Below are positions 1 through 9,395 of a DNA stretch of 58,297 bases, piece after piece (within the stretch, counting starts at the first letter, position 1; each line of letters begins with the position of its first letter). The notes below the pieces were generated by a model that had not been told where the DNA came from, searched no databases, and saw nothing but the letters and a program-made list of their open reading frames with translations. This DNA comes from Prevotella sp. (lineage in GTDB: Bacteria; Bacteroidota; Bacteroidia; Bacteroidales; Bacteroidaceae). A program made the position numbers and the translations under genes. The stretch lies in assembly GCA_022771265.1 (NCBI GenBank), contig JALFCG010000074.1, positions 1-58,297 on the forward strand, written 5' to 3'.

Positions 1-76
1 CATGCTGCCCCGCGACTTGCATGTGTTAAGCCTGTAGCTAGCGTTCATCCTGAGCCAGGATCAAACTCTACATTGT
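1..76 (-). rRNA. 16S ribosomal RNA, 5' end only (partial)
   Basis: The reverse complement contains the universal 16S start AGAGTTTGATCCTGGCTCAG, followed by the Bacteroidales form GATGAACGCTAGCTACAGGC. The gene runs leftward out of the window, so only about 76 bases of its 5' end are present. The mature 5' end is placed at about 74-77 by comparison with other 16S genes and is approximate. The bases after the conserved block (GCGGGGCAGCATG) resemble Prevotella. Confidence 0.97.
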
Positions 77-290
77 AAAAATATCTTTTCCAATTTCTTG
101 AATTCTGTCTTGTTCAGGACGCCTTCGTTCTCAAGTCTAAAGAAACCTTTTTCAATCTTTTCAAATTGACGGTTCGTTTACCCAATTGATTTCTCAATTG
201 CTTCTTGTACTACTACTTCTCTGTTATGTAAATCTTTCAAAGAACTCTTTTCTGACGCTCACGAGTGTCGTTGTTTCTCGAAAGCGGATG

Positions 291-322
291 CAAAGGTACG
301 GACTTTTTCAATACAAACCAAA
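291..322 (-). promoter_or_regulatory. rRNA operon promoter, Bacteroidota type
   Basis: Read on the minus strand there is a TTTG box (319-322), a 20-base spacer and a TACCTTTG box (291-298), matching the Bacteroidota -33/-7 consensus. It lies about 215 bases upstream of the 16S start, which leaves a leader of roughly that length (77-286). From 330 to 780 I see no gene and no strong structure, only AT-rich sequence. Confidence 0.8.
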
Positions 323-779
323 CATTTCATGAAAAAACTTTCATTCTTTAACATTTGTTTACAAATAAAGAGTGTAAAAACTATGATTGTACATGTAACA
401 CCTTATTATATATTAACTATCAAAACAGCCTTATAATCTTGATTTCAATCCAATGAAAAAGAACTTAAGCGAAGATACCTTTGTTCTCCAGTATTTTTAT
501 TCATCTAACGAGTACTGTAGTATCGTTTTTTGTTATATTTGGGTGGTCAACCTTAAGAGTGAACAATGACAAGTAGAGTCAACTATAATTACAACTAATA
601 AAACAACTTGTCAACCTGGTTTATAAATATTACTACTTATGAACAAATAGCAACTGGTAGAGGTAATTTAATCATAATATTTATTTATATATAATAAGGT
701 GGGGCTATTCTTGAAAAATGGAACAAGCATCGTTAAGAAGAAAAAAATGCAAGTATTAATAATATTTTTCCTTTAATTA

Positions 780-811
780 TTTGGATAATTCAAATAAAAG
801 GATTACTTTTG
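780..811 (+). promoter_or_regulatory. promoter of the isomerase-family gene
   Basis: TTTG at 780-783, a 20-base spacer and TACTTTTG at 804-811 match the Bacteroidota promoter. The ATG follows at 848, giving a leader of about 32 bases. Confidence 0.7.
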
Positions 812-847
812 CAAGAAATTGTAACATTATTATAAAAAAATAGTTTT

Positions 848-2326
848 ATGCAAAGTACTAACATTCCGCAAGTCAAACTCGGCATCATCGCCGTAAGTCG
901 TGACTGCTTCCCAATCGCGTTGTCAACACAACGTCGTGAGAACATCGTTAAAGCCTACAAAGGCGAACTCTTCAACTGCCAGACTACAGTAGAAAACGAA
1001 AAAGACATGCTCAAGGCTGTCGCAGAGGTTAAAGAAGCCGGATGCAACGCTCTCGTGGTATTTCTCGGCAACTTTGGTCCTGAGACACCAGAAACTCTCA
1101 TAGCAAAGAACTTCGACGGACCTTGTATGTTCGTGGCTGCCGCAGAAGGTGACGGCGACATGATCAACGGTCGTGGCGATGCATATTGCGGCATGCTCAA
1201 CTGCTCTTACAACCTCGGCATGCGCCACCTCAAGGGCTACATCCCAGAATATCCTGTAGGCACAGCAGAGGAAGTGGCTCAGATGATGGCAGAATTCGTT
1301 CCAGTAGCTCGCGTTATCCTCGGTCTGAAGGGGCTGAAAATCATTACCTTCGGTCCACGACCACAGGACTTCTTCGCCTGCAATGCACCTATCAAGGGCT
1401 TGTACGAACTCGGCGTAGAGGTAGAGGAGAACTCTGAACTCGACCTGCTAGTGGCTTACAAGAAACACGAGAACGACCCACGCATCGATGCAGTTTGCGA
1501 GGATATGGCAAAGGAAATGGGCGAAGGATGCTACTATCCTTCACTGAGCCGCCGCCTGGCACAGTTTGAGCTCACACTGCTTGACTGGGCAGAGGAGCAC
1601 AAGGGCTCACGTCAATACGTTGCATTCGCCGACAAGTGCTGGCCTGCATTCCCAAGCCAGTTCGGTTTCGAGCCTTGCTACGTAAACAGCCGTCTTGTTA
1701 GCCGTGGCATTCCAGTTGCCTGCGAAGTTGATATCTACGGAGCTCTCTCTGAGTACATCGGTATGTGTGCAAGCGACGACACCGTGACATTGCTTGACAT
1801 CAACAATTCTGTGCCAAAGTACATCTACGACGAGGACATCATAGGCAAGTACGGCTACAAGCTCACCGACACATTCATGGGCTTCCACTGCGGAAACACT
1901 CCACAGTGCAAGATGTGTTCTAACCGCAAGATAAAGTATCAGCTCATCCAGAACCGTCTGCTTGAGAATGGTGGCGAACCAGACTTCACACGTGGAACTC
2001 TTGAAGGTGACATCGCAGCCAGCGACATCACATTCTATCGCCTGCAATGCGACTCTCAGGGCAATCTCCGCTCTTACATCGCTGAGGGTGAGGTTCTAGA
2101 CGTTCCGACACGTTCATTCGGCGGTATCGGTATCTTCGCTATTCCTGAAATGGGTCGCTTCTATCGCCACGTGCTCATCCAGAAGGGCTATCCTCACCAT
2201 GGAGCCGTTGCCTTCTCTCACATTGGCAAGACTCTCTTTGAAGTATTCAAGTACTTGGGCATCAAGGACATCGCCTACAATCAGCCGAAATCGCTTCCAT
2301 ATCCGACGGAGAATCCTTGGGCATAA
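848..2326 (+). CDS. L-fucose/L-arabinose isomerase family protein
   Basis: A 492-residue cytoplasmic protein of the fucose/arabinose isomerase superfamily, which interconverts aldoses and ketoses using a divalent metal. The N-terminal half looks like the Rossmann-type substrate-binding domain (GIIAVSRDCFP near residue 12, ALVVFLGNFGPETPE near 70). The C-terminal half has a conserved patch FHCGNTPQCKMCSNRKIKYQ near residue 346 and PTRSFGG near 420. The length fits bacterial uncharacterised members rather than classical FucI (about 590) or AraA (about 500 with different motifs), so the sugar cannot be named. It stands alone between its own promoter and a strong terminator. No sugar kinase or transporter lies beside it to indicate the substrate. 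Confidence 0.8.
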   Translation: MQSTNIPQVKLGIIAVSRDCFPIALSTQRRENIVKAYKGELFNCQTTVENEKDMLKAVAEVKEAGCNALVVFLGNFGPETPETLIAKNFDGPCMFVAAAEGDGDMINGRGDAYCGMLNCSYNLGMRHLKGYIPEYPVGTAEEVAQMMAEFVPVARVILGLKGLKIITFGPRPQDFFACNAPIKGLYELGVEVEENSELDLLVAYKKHENDPRIDAVCEDMAKEMGEGCYYPSLSRRLAQFELTLLDWAEEHKGSRQYVAFADKCWPAFPSQFGFEPCYVNSRLVSRGIPVACEVDIYGALSEYIGMCASDDTVTLLDINNSVPKYIYDEDIIGKYGYKLTDTFMGFHCGNTPQCKMCSNRKIKYQLIQNRLLENGGEPDFTRGTLEGDIAASDITFYRLQCDSQGNLRSYIAEGEVLDVPTRSFGGIGIFAIPEMGRFYRHVLIQKGYPHHGAVAFSHIGKTLFEVFKYLGIKDIAYNQPKSLPYPTENPWA

Positions 2327-2347
2327 GCATTTTTGAACTGAACATGA

Positions 2348-2387
2348 ATTATTAGAGGCAGGCCTATGACAGCCTGCCTCTAATAAT
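2348..2387. terminator. bidirectional intrinsic terminator
   Basis: A perfect 16-base inverted repeat (ATTATTAGAGGCAGGC, 8-base loop, then its complement) lies between two convergent genes. AT runs flank both arms, so it can serve the isomerase gene on the plus strand and the epimerase gene on the minus strand. Confidence 0.85.
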
Positions 2388-2410
2388 ATCCTACGACAAA
2401 ACCAGCCAAA

Positions 2411-3286
2411 TCAGCTGAATACCTTTATTTCATAGTTACTCATGAAAAGGGCTCCTGGAAGAAGATGGTTCATGAGATACTTGTCCTTGAACTCACCTTC
2501 ATAGCCAGCCCAATCGTGTACTCCAAACCAAGGCTCTATACACACGAACGGTGCATTTTTGCCATAGGGGCTCCAGATGCCAAGGCAAGGAGCGTCGAAA
2601 GAAAGGCCAATCTGCGGACGTCCGTCGGTGTCGAGGATGACAGCGAGTCCGACCTGCGACTTATCAAGAATCACGGCATCATCGGCAAACGACTCCTCGT
2701 CAAACGCCCATATATGCTTTTCGGTTTTCACGTCAAACCTTTCCGGCTTAATACATCCCTCTGTGTTACCAATAATCTTGGTCAACGGAAGTTCATTGTC
2801 GAAGAGCATTGTGCCTCTCATCTTGTCACCTTCCTTTATGTCGGGTAAGTTAAACGCCGGATGTCCACCAATTTGGAAATGCATTTCCTCCTTGCCAAGA
2901 TTCTTTACTGACCATATCACATTGATGGTGTCGTCACTAAGTACGTAAGTGACGTTAAGTCCGAACTCGTAGGGATAGACCTTCAATGTTTCCTCGTCAG
3001 ATGTCAGCTCATAGGTGACGGAAGTATCCGTTTTGTCAACCACATCGAAGTCCATGTCCCTTGCGAATCCATGCCTAGGCAGCTCAAAGGTCTTTCCATC
3101 AATGCGATACTGTCCTTTCCACAATCCGCAAACTATCGGGAAGAGTATTGGTGATCTCCTTGGCCAATACTTTTCATCCCCTTGCCAAAGATACTCACGT
3201 CCCTCGGCATTATTCCTTATGCTTTGCAATTCAGCACCGTGAGAAGAAATCTCAACTGTAAGTTTCCCGTTTTTTAATTGTTCCAT
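2411..3286 (-). CDS. aldose 1-epimerase family protein (LacX-like)
   Basis: A 291-residue protein of the galactose-mutarotase superfamily, which interconverts alpha and beta anomers of sugars. Features seen are YLWQGDEKYWPRRSPILFP near residue 33, where LacX-type proteins have a conserved sugar-pocket segment, HGFARD near residue 75 with a probable catalytic His, and GGHPAFNLP near residue 142 with the second conserved His. WSPYGKNAPFVCIEPW near residue 238 carries the conserved Glu region. No signal peptide is visible, so it should be cytoplasmic. A TATATTTG box at 3318-3325 on the minus strand probably starts transcription. The substrate is unknown. Confidence 0.85.
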   Translation of the reverse strand: MEQLKNGKLTVEISSHGAELQSIRNNAEGREYLWQGDEKYWPRRSPILFPIVCGLWKGQYRIDGKTFELPRHGFARDMDFDVVDKTDTSVTYELTSDEETLKVYPYEFGLNVTYVLSDDTINVIWSVKNLGKEEMHFQIGGHPAFNLPDIKEGDKMRGTMLFDNELPLTKIIGNTEGCIKPERFDVKTEKHIWAFDEESFADDAVILDKSQVGLAVILDTDGRPQIGLSFDAPCLGIWSPYGKNAPFVCIEPWFGVHDWAGYEGEFKDKYLMNHLLPGALFMSNYEIKVFS

Positions 3287-3416
3287 AATTGAGTTGTTTT
3301 ATATACACAATTTGCTGCAAATATACAGTATTTTCCACAAAAACACGAATAAAAGTCATTTTTTCTTCCATTTATTATTGAAATTTGCAAAACACAAGCT
3401 ATCTTTGCAGGTGAAT

Positions 3417-4194
3417 ATGCAATCCACGACATTTTTACATAGAACACTTTGCCTTGAGACAGCACTTTCTGTCATCATTTCCTCATTTTCACATAAGAAG
3501 AAAGGTGTAGCTGCTTTTGCCAACAAAGTGATGGACTTAATCGACACCATGGCAACCAGCGGCATCGACCGTACATATATAGACATAACGCAGAAACCAA
3601 GGCGACATACAGATAGAATCGACCATCAACGGCAAGCTCTTTTCCTATTCCGCCTATGACCAATCGGCTTACCAGCTACGTTCTGCCGGTTCCTTCATTG
3701 TCGGTGCCACCTATTATCCGTGAACTATGCAGAAAACCGTAATGCCTAATTCATCCTTTATGTTGGTGATGTCGGCAAGGCCCAACAATGGTAAGCCAGC
3801 ATCGGCATGGGCAATGCCAACTGTTTCGTTAGTCAACCACCTGAAGATTCACCGTTATGACTCAAACCTGAAAGACCTTGCGCTTGACGACTTTGTCCAC
3901 GACGCTATGCCCGAAGAGGAAATGGTGATCAGGGATGCCAGCACATCATCTACGAACAGCGACGTTAACATGAACATCGACGTCCGGCTTTCACTCACAT
4001 ATAACTTCGAGCCCTTTATCATTTCCGCATACGGAACATTCAACCGTTTCGGCTACAGCAACGGCAGCAACAGTGGCCATCTTCAGTCGTGGCATGTAAA
4101 CTCGTCAGTGGGGGCAGGTTTTAACAATAACAAATATTGCACACAAAAAATCGATGTGCGCAATTTACGCAACAAACAAATTAAAATACATTAA
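3417..4194 (+). pseudogene. decayed DUF4421 gene
   Basis: Three pieces of a DUF4421-type outer-membrane or secreted protein can be read in sequence. The N-terminal part is in one frame from ATG 3417 (KKKGVAAFANKVMDLIDTMA near 3500-3560). The middle part is in another frame from about 3604 (SYSAYDQSAYQLRSAGSFIV) and ends at an in-frame TGA at 3721. The C-terminal part follows in that same frame to 4194 and ends with a beta-strand-like tail (WHVNSSVGAGF). Most of the family's middle region is absent between the first two pieces. A TATCTTTG box at 3400-3407 remains upstream. The family assignment is from memory of the SAGSF-type motif, so it is moderately sure; the gene is clearly broken. Confidence 0.65.
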
Positions 4195-4278
4195 AACAAA
4201 TAATAATTATTCGTTTTTTCCGCAATTATGTTCTATCTTTGCAAAAAGAATGAGAAAATAAAAAAGAATTGAAATATA

Positions 4279-5619
4279 ATGTTTGAAAATTTAAGTGACA
4301 GACTTGAACGCTCGTTCAAAATACTGAAGGGCGAAGGAAAAATTACAGAAATCAACGTTGCTGAAACGTTGAAGGATGTAAGGAGGGCATTGCTCGATGC
4401 CGACGTTAACTACAAGGTAGCAAAGAACTTCACCGACACGGTGAAGAAGAAGGCTATGGGCATGAATGTTCTGACGGCCGTGAAACCCAGCCAGCTGATG
4501 GTAAAAATCGTCCATGACGAGCTTGCGGAACTTATGGGAGGCCAAGCTACGCCAATAAACCTTGACGGCCACCCGACAATAATCCTCATGTCAGGACTCC
4601 AAGGTTCTGGTAAGACCACTTTCAGCGGCAAGCTCGCCAACATGCTAAAAAGCAAAAACCACAAGAAGCCAATGCTTGTTGCGTGCGACGTTTATCGTCC
4701 TGCAGCCATAGAACAGCTGAAGGTTGTGGCAGAAACAGTGGGTGTACCTGTCTATTCCGAACCCGACAACAAAAACGTTGTCGAGATTGCCAACAACGCC
4801 ATTCGTGAAGCAAAGGCAAAAGCCTGCGACGTAGTAATCATCGACACAGCAGGACGCCTTGCCGTTGACGAGGAAATGATGAACGAGATTGCCGCACTCA
4901 AGGAAGCTGTCATGCCAAACGAGACACTCTTCGTCGTTGACTCCATGACAGGTCAGGATGCAGTTAACACAGCCAAGGAATTCAACGACCGCCTTGACTT
5001 TGACGGAGTAGTCCTGACAAAACTTGACGGCGACACAAGAGGCGGTGCAGCCCTGTCGATTCGCACTGTTGTCACCAAACCTATCAAGTTTGTGGGAACA
5101 GGCGAGAAGATGGAAGCAGTGGATGTGTTCCATCCTGAACGTATGGCAGACCGCATCCTCGGCATGGGGGACATCGTGAGTCTTGTTGAGCGTGCCCAGC
5201 AGCAGTTTGACGAGAAAAAGGCACGTGAGCTTGAGAAGAAAATCATGAAGAACAAGTTTGACTTCAATGATTTCATGAGCCAGATACAACAGATAAAGAA
5301 AATGGGCAACATCAAGGACCTTGCGGCAATGATACCAGGTGTAGGCAAAGCCATAAAGGACGTTGACATCGATGACAACGCTTTTAAGGGAATAGAGGCC
5401 ATCATCAACAGTATGACACCGAAGGAACGCACACATCCTGAAATTATCAATCAAAGCCGACGCAACAGAATCGCCAAAGGCTCAGGAACGACAATCCAGG
5501 ATGTCAACCGGTTGATGAAACAGTTTGACCAGATGCGCAAAATGATGAAGATGGTCACTGGCATGAACAGTTCCAAAATGATGCAGATGGCAGCTGCAAT
5601 GAAACAAAGAATGAAGTAA
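4279..5619 (+). CDS. ffh: signal recognition particle protein Ffh
   Basis: The 446-residue GTPase subunit of the signal recognition particle binds signal sequences of nascent membrane proteins and, with the SRP RNA, delivers ribosomes to FtsY. An N-terminal four-helix bundle (1-85) is followed by the NG GTPase domain with P-loop GLQGSGKTT near residue 104, DTAGR near 190 and TKLDGD near 246. The Met-rich M domain (about 325-446) ends in MMKMVTGMNSSKMMQMAAAM. Length and order are complete. A TATCTTTG box at 4234-4241 lies just upstream. Its receptor ftsY is at 20579 in the same window, and folD follows after 24 bases, probably in the same transcript. Confidence 0.98.
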   Translation: MFENLSDRLERSFKILKGEGKITEINVAETLKDVRRALLDADVNYKVAKNFTDTVKKKAMGMNVLTAVKPSQLMVKIVHDELAELMGGQATPINLDGHPTIILMSGLQGSGKTTFSGKLANMLKSKNHKKPMLVACDVYRPAAIEQLKVVAETVGVPVYSEPDNKNVVEIANNAIREAKAKACDVVIIDTAGRLAVDEEMMNEIAALKEAVMPNETLFVVDSMTGQDAVNTAKEFNDRLDFDGVVLTKLDGDTRGGAALSIRTVVTKPIKFVGTGEKMEAVDVFHPERMADRILGMGDIVSLVERAQQQFDEKKARELEKKIMKNKFDFNDFMSQIQQIKKMGNIKDLAAMIPGVGKAIKDVDIDDNAFKGIEAIINSMTPKERTHPEIINQSRRNRIAKGSGTTIQDVNRLMKQFDQMRKMMKMVTGMNSSKMMQMAAAMKQRMK

Positions 5620-5643
5620 TTTTTTAGTAGATAAGGAATATAC

Positions 5644-6522
5644 ATGAATTTGATAGACGGAAAGGCCACTGCGGCCAAGATAAAAGAAGAAATAGCCCAG
5701 GAAGTCGAGCAAATCGTGAATGCAGGCGGCAAGCGTCCCCACCTTGCAGCCGTGCTGGTGGGTCACGACGGTGGTTCAGAGACTTACGTAAAGAACAAGG
5801 TACTTGCTTGTGAGGCATGCGGATTCAAGTCAACTCTCATACGTTACGAAGATGACATCACGGAAGAGGAACTTCTTTCATGCGTTGAAAAACTAAACAA
5901 CGATGCTGACATCGACGGTTTTATCGTACAACTCCCGCTGCCCAAACATATAGACGAGCAAAAAATCATCGAGGCTATCGACTACCGGAAAGACGTTGAC
6001 GGTTTCCACCCGATCAACGTTGGCCGTATGGCTATTGGCCTTCCTTGCTTTATCTCAGCCACGCCCCTTGGCATAATAACATTGCTGAAAAGATATGGAA
6101 TAGAAACGAGCGGCAAAAAATGTGTCATCCTCGGACGCAGCAATATCGTAGGCAAACCCATGGCGCAACTGATGATGCAGAAACAATACGGCGACTCAAC
6201 GGTGACAGTATGCCACAGCCATTCGAAGAACCTGAAAGAAGAATGTCGCAAGGCAGACATAATAATCGCCGCAATAGGCAGTCCGGATTTTGTGAAAGCC
6301 GATATGGTAAAGCCAGGCGCTGTGATAGTAGATGTAGGTACTACACGTGTGCCTGACAGTACTCGCAAGAGCGGCTTCCGCCTGAACGGTGACGTAAAGT
6401 TCGATGAAGTGTCGCCCCTTTGCTCTTACATCACGCCGGTGCCTGGAGGTGTGGGGCCAATGACAATATGCTCATTGATGAAGAACACTCTTGCAGCCGG
6501 CAAGAAAGAATACTACAAGTGA
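5644..6522 (+). CDS. folD: methylenetetrahydrofolate dehydrogenase/cyclohydrolase FolD
   Basis: A 292-residue bifunctional enzyme oxidising 5,10-methylene-THF to methenyl-THF with NAD(P) and hydrolysing it to 10-formyl-THF, for purine and formyl-Met synthesis. Seen are the catalytic region [16 protein letters not shown] (residues 45-60, with Tyr and Lys), [12 protein letters not shown] near 92, the dinucleotide-binding segment [16 protein letters not shown] near 162, and the C-terminal [10 protein letters not shown] signature near 267. It sits 24 bases after ffh and 17 bases before the small TPR gene, consistent with one operon. Confidence 0.98.
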   Translation: MNLIDGKATAAKIKEEIAQEVEQIVNAGGKRPHLAAVLVGHDGGSETYVKNKVLACEACGFKSTLIRYEDDITEEELLSCVEKLNNDADIDGFIVQLPLPKHIDEQKIIEAIDYRKDVDGFHPINVGRMAIGLPCFISATPLGIITLLKRYGIETSGKKCVILGRSNIVGKPMAQLMMQKQYGDSTVTVCHSHSKNLKEECRKADIIIAAIGSPDFVKADMVKPGAVIVDVGTTRVPDSTRKSGFRLNGDVKFDEVSPLCSYITPVPGGVGPMTICSLMKNTLAAGKKEYYK

Positions 6523-6539
6523 GGAGTGATGGATGAGAC

Positions 6540-6728
6540 ATGCGACTGACGAAGAGTGATGAACTATACGAGCGTGGCAATGCGTTCCGCAAGCAAGGCA
6601 ACTGGCAGGAGGCAATCAATTGCTACATGGAAGCTATCGAGCTCAACCCTGACAGTCCGGCTGTGGAAGCTAAGGCCATGCTCGACGACATATTGAACTT
6701 TTATAACAAGGACGCTTATAATCCTTGA
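6540..6728 (+). CDS. small tetratricopeptide-repeat protein
   Basis: A 62-residue protein made of one TPR unit: YERGNAFRKQGNWQEAINCY followed by an acidic segment and a second, partial helix pair. A protein this size must act by binding a partner. It begins 17 bases after folD and ends 26 bases before the ferredoxin gene of the oxidoreductase operon, with which it is probably transcribed. I infer an assembly or scaffold role there, but nothing in the sequence proves it. Confidence 0.75.
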   Translation: MRLTKSDELYERGNAFRKQGNWQEAINCYMEAIELNPDSPAVEAKAMLDDILNFYNKDAYNP

Positions 6729-6754
6729 ACTACAAAAAAAGGAGAATAATAAGA

Positions 6755-6985
6755 ATGAGTAAAATCAGAGGAGCCATAGTGGTTGACATGGATCGCTGCA
6801 AAGGCTGCGCTTTATGTGTGGAAGCGTGTCCGCAAAATGTCATTGCTATGGCAAGAAAAGTCAACAAAAGCGGCTATCCGTTCGTAGAAGTGGTTAGTCA
6901 GGAAAACTGTGTCGGTTGTGCATCATGCGGCATCGTATGTCCAGACGGATGCATCACGGTTTACCGAAAAAAAATGGAGGATTAA
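6755..6985 (+). CDS. 4Fe-4S ferredoxin subunit of 2-oxoacid oxidoreductase
   Basis: A 76-residue two-cluster ferredoxin. The motifs CKGCALCVEACPQNV and CVGCASCGIVCPDGC each supply four cysteines. The start at 6755 is chosen over an upstream in-frame ATG (6725) because AAAGGAGAATAA precedes it closely and the protein then begins directly before the first cluster, as in VorD/KorD subunits. It passes electrons from the thiamine-diphosphate site to an external acceptor. It is separated from the next gene by only two bases. Confidence 0.9.
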   Translation: MSKIRGAIVVDMDRCKGCALCVEACPQNVIAMARKVNKSGYPFVEVVSQENCVGCASCGIVCPDGCITVYRKKMED

Positions 6986-6987
6986 CG

Positions 6988-8070
6988 ATGACAGAACAAG
7001 AAGTAACACTAATGAAAGGCAATGAAGCCATTGCAAGAGCAGCCATCAGATGCGGTGTTGACGGTTTCTTCGGTTATCCCATCACACCTCAGAGCGAAAT
7101 CATTGAGACACTTGCACTTGACAAGCCATGGGAAACGACAGGCATGGTAGTACTTCAGGCAGAAAGCGAAGTTGCTGCCATCAATATGGTTCACGGAGCA
7201 GCAGGAGCTGGAAAGCGCGCGTTCACCTCATCCTCAAGTCCCGGCGTAGCACTGATGCAGGAAGGCATATCATATATGGCAGGATCGGAAATTCCGGGTG
7301 TCATTGTCAACGTACAGCGTGGCGGTCCCGGACTTGGAACCATCCAACCGTCACAAAGTGACTATAAACAAGCGACAAAAGGCGGTGGCAACGGCGACTA
7401 CAATGTCATTGTGTTGGCTCCGGCATCTGTACAGGAAATGGCAGACTTTGTTGACCTTGCCTTCAATCTTGCTTTCAAATACCGCAATCCGGCAATGATT
7501 CTAAGCGACGGAGTCATCGGACAGATGATGGAAAAAGTCGTACTGCCACCATACAAACCACGAAGGACAGAAGAAGAAATCCGTAAGGAATGTCCATGGG
7601 CAACGATGGGACGCACATGTGACCGCCAGCCCAACATTCTGACCTCTCTCGAGCTTAAGCCAGAAGCTATGGAAAAGCACAATATCGACCTTCAGGAGAA
7701 ATACCGTCAGATAGAGGAAAACGAGGTGAGATACGAAACGACAGACTGTGACGATGCCGACTACATTATCGTTGCCTTCGGATCAGCAGCCCGCATAGCC
7801 CAAAAAGCCATTGAGATGGCACGCGAGGAAGGCATCAAGGTTGGACTGTTCCGCCCTATCACCCTGTGGCCTTTCCCAAAGAAAGAGATTAAGGCTCAGA
7901 CAAAAGGCAAAAAGGGAGTGCTCGTGGTAGAGATTAATGCCGGACAGATGGTTGACGACGTACGTCTTGCCATCAACGGTGAGGAAGATGTAGAACACTT
8001 CGGTCGTCTGGGTGGCATCGTGCCCGAACCCGACGAGATTGTAGAGGCACTGAAGAAAAAACTAATGTAG
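6988..8070 (+). CDS. vorB: 2-oxoacid:ferredoxin oxidoreductase alpha subunit (VorB type)
   Basis: A 360-residue subunit of an enzyme that oxidatively decarboxylates a branched-chain or other 2-oxoacid to acyl-CoA, reducing ferredoxin. Seen are FFGYPITPQSEIIE near residue 27, AESEVAAINMVHGAAGAG near 55 (the conserved Glu that activates thiamine diphosphate), FTSSSSPGVALM near 76 and GGPGLGTIQPSQSDY near 112. The true start is the ATG at 6988 just after GGAGG, not the upstream overlapping frame. The gene order ferredoxin-alpha-beta-gamma is the usual one. Valine-type specificity is from overall resemblance and is not proven. Confidence 0.92.
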   Translation: MTEQEVTLMKGNEAIARAAIRCGVDGFFGYPITPQSEIIETLALDKPWETTGMVVLQAESEVAAINMVHGAAGAGKRAFTSSSSPGVALMQEGISYMAGSEIPGVIVNVQRGGPGLGTIQPSQSDYKQATKGGGNGDYNVIVLAPASVQEMADFVDLAFNLAFKYRNPAMILSDGVIGQMMEKVVLPPYKPRRTEEEIRKECPWATMGRTCDRQPNILTSLELKPEAMEKHNIDLQEKYRQIEENEVRYETTDCDDADYIIVAFGSAARIAQKAIEMAREEGIKVGLFRPITLWPFPKKEIKAQTKGKKGVLVVEINAGQMVDDVRLAINGEEDVEHFGRLGGIVPEPDEIVEALKKKLM

Positions 8071-8074
8071 TATT

Positions 8075-8845
8075 ATGGTCAACAGAGAAAAAATCATATC
8101 ACCCGAAAACCTGGTTTACAAAAAACCAGAACTGATGAACGACGTCCCGATGCACTACTGTCCCGGATGTAGTCATGGAGTGGTTCATAAACTCGTGGCT
8201 GAGGTTGTCGAAGAAATGGGATTGGAAGAAAAAACCGTCGGTGTATGCCCTGTAGGTTGCGCCGTCTTCGCTTACCGATATCTTGACATCGACTGGCAGG
8301 AAGCGGCCCATGGAAGAGCACCAGCCGTAGCAACCGCCATAAAGAGAGTATGGCCCGACCGGTTGGTATTCACCTACCAAGGCGACGGCGATCTTGCCTG
8401 CATCGGTGCAGGTGAGACCATCCATGCCCTAAACCGTGGCGAGAACATAACAATAATCTTCATCAACAATGCCATTTACGGTATGACAGGCGGTCAGATG
8501 GCTCCCACAACACTTATGGGGCAGAAGACCAGTACATGTCCGTATGGCAGGCAGGCAGACCTTCACGGTTATCCCTTGAAGATGACCGAGATAGCAGCTA
8601 CACTTGAAGGCACCTGCTATGTCACCCGCCAAAGCGTTGAGACTGTGGCGGCCATAAAAAGTGCCAAACGTGCCATTAGGAAAGCTTTCGAAGCCTCCAT
8701 GGCAGGCAAAGGCAGTTCTCTCGTTGAGATTGTTTCAACATGCAACAGCGGATGGAAACTATCACCGGTTGAAGCCAACAAGTGGATGAAAGACAACATG
8801 TTCAAATTCTATCCAAAGGGTGACTTGAAGGATACGATAAATTAG
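8075..8845 (+). CDS. 2-oxoacid:ferredoxin oxidoreductase beta (thiamine diphosphate) subunit
   Basis: A 256-residue subunit that binds thiamine diphosphate. HYCPGCSHGVVHKLV near residue 27 holds a conserved cluster/TPP Cys pair. GDGDLACIGAGE near 108 and the following NNAIYGMTGGQMAPTT form the TPP-Mg2+ motif. It is four bases downstream of the alpha subunit and 13 before the gamma subunit. With those and the ferredoxin it makes a complete four-subunit enzyme for anaerobic 2-oxoacid metabolism. Confidence 0.93.
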   Translation: MVNREKIISPENLVYKKPELMNDVPMHYCPGCSHGVVHKLVAEVVEEMGLEEKTVGVCPVGCAVFAYRYLDIDWQEAAHGRAPAVATAIKRVWPDRLVFTYQGDGDLACIGAGETIHALNRGENITIIFINNAIYGMTGGQMAPTTLMGQKTSTCPYGRQADLHGYPLKMTEIAATLEGTCYVTRQSVETVAAIKSAKRAIRKAFEASMAGKGSSLVEIVSTCNSGWKLSPVEANKWMKDNMFKFYPKGDLKDTIN

Positions 8846-8858
8846 AAGTTTAAGAATT

Positions 8859-9395
8859 ATGAAGAAAGAAATCATAATATCAGGATTTGGCGGACAAGGT
8901 GTCCTCTCAATGGGTAAGATACTAGCCTACTCAGGTCTTATGGAAGGCAAGGAAGTGACATGGATGCCTGCATATGGACCAGAGCAACGAGGCGGTACTG
9001 CAAATGTGACCGTCATCATCAGCGACGAGAAAATATCATCCCCAATACTGAGTGCATACGACGTGGCTGTCGTCCTCAACCAGCCTTCTCTCGACAAGTT
9101 TGAACCTAAGGTAAAACCTGGCGGAATAATGATTTACGACGGTTATGGCATTTTTAATCCACCTACACGCAAAGATATCACCATCTATCGCATCGATGCC
9201 ATGGACAAAGCCGCAGAAATGAAAAACGCGAAAGTGTTCAACATGATTGTTCTTGGAGGACTGCTGCAGGCCTGCCCGATTATAAGCGACGAAGGTGTCG
9301 GAAGAGCGTTGTACAAGACACTTCCTGAACGTCATCACAGCCTCATTCCGCTAAATATGGAAGCTCTGCACGCCGCCACACTCAACAAGATGTGA
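8859..9395 (+). CDS. 2-oxoacid:ferredoxin oxidoreductase gamma subunit
   Basis: A 178-residue subunit of the pyruvate/ketoisovalerate oxidoreductase gamma family. The N-terminus carries GFGGQGVLSMGKILAYSG, the glycine-rich start of the family, followed by GPEQRGGTANVTVIIS. It is the last gene of the oxidoreductase operon. Its last 45 bases overlap the 3' end of the convergent phosphatase gene, so the two transcripts are antisense to each other at their ends. Confidence 0.92.
   Translation: MKKEIIISGFGGQGVLSMGKILAYSGLMEGKEVTWMPAYGPEQRGGTANVTVIISDEKISSPILSAYDVAVVLNQPSLDKFEPKVKPGGIMIYDGYGIFNPPTRKDITIYRIDAMDKAAEMKNAKVFNMIVLGGLLQACPIISDEGVGRALYKTLPERHHSLIPLNMEALHAATLNKM

Noticed and set aside
4645..5454. 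269-codon open frame antisense to ffh
   Set aside because: It lies wholly inside the certain ffh gene, is rich in Cys and His, and has no family resemblance; it is a shadow of ffh codon usage.
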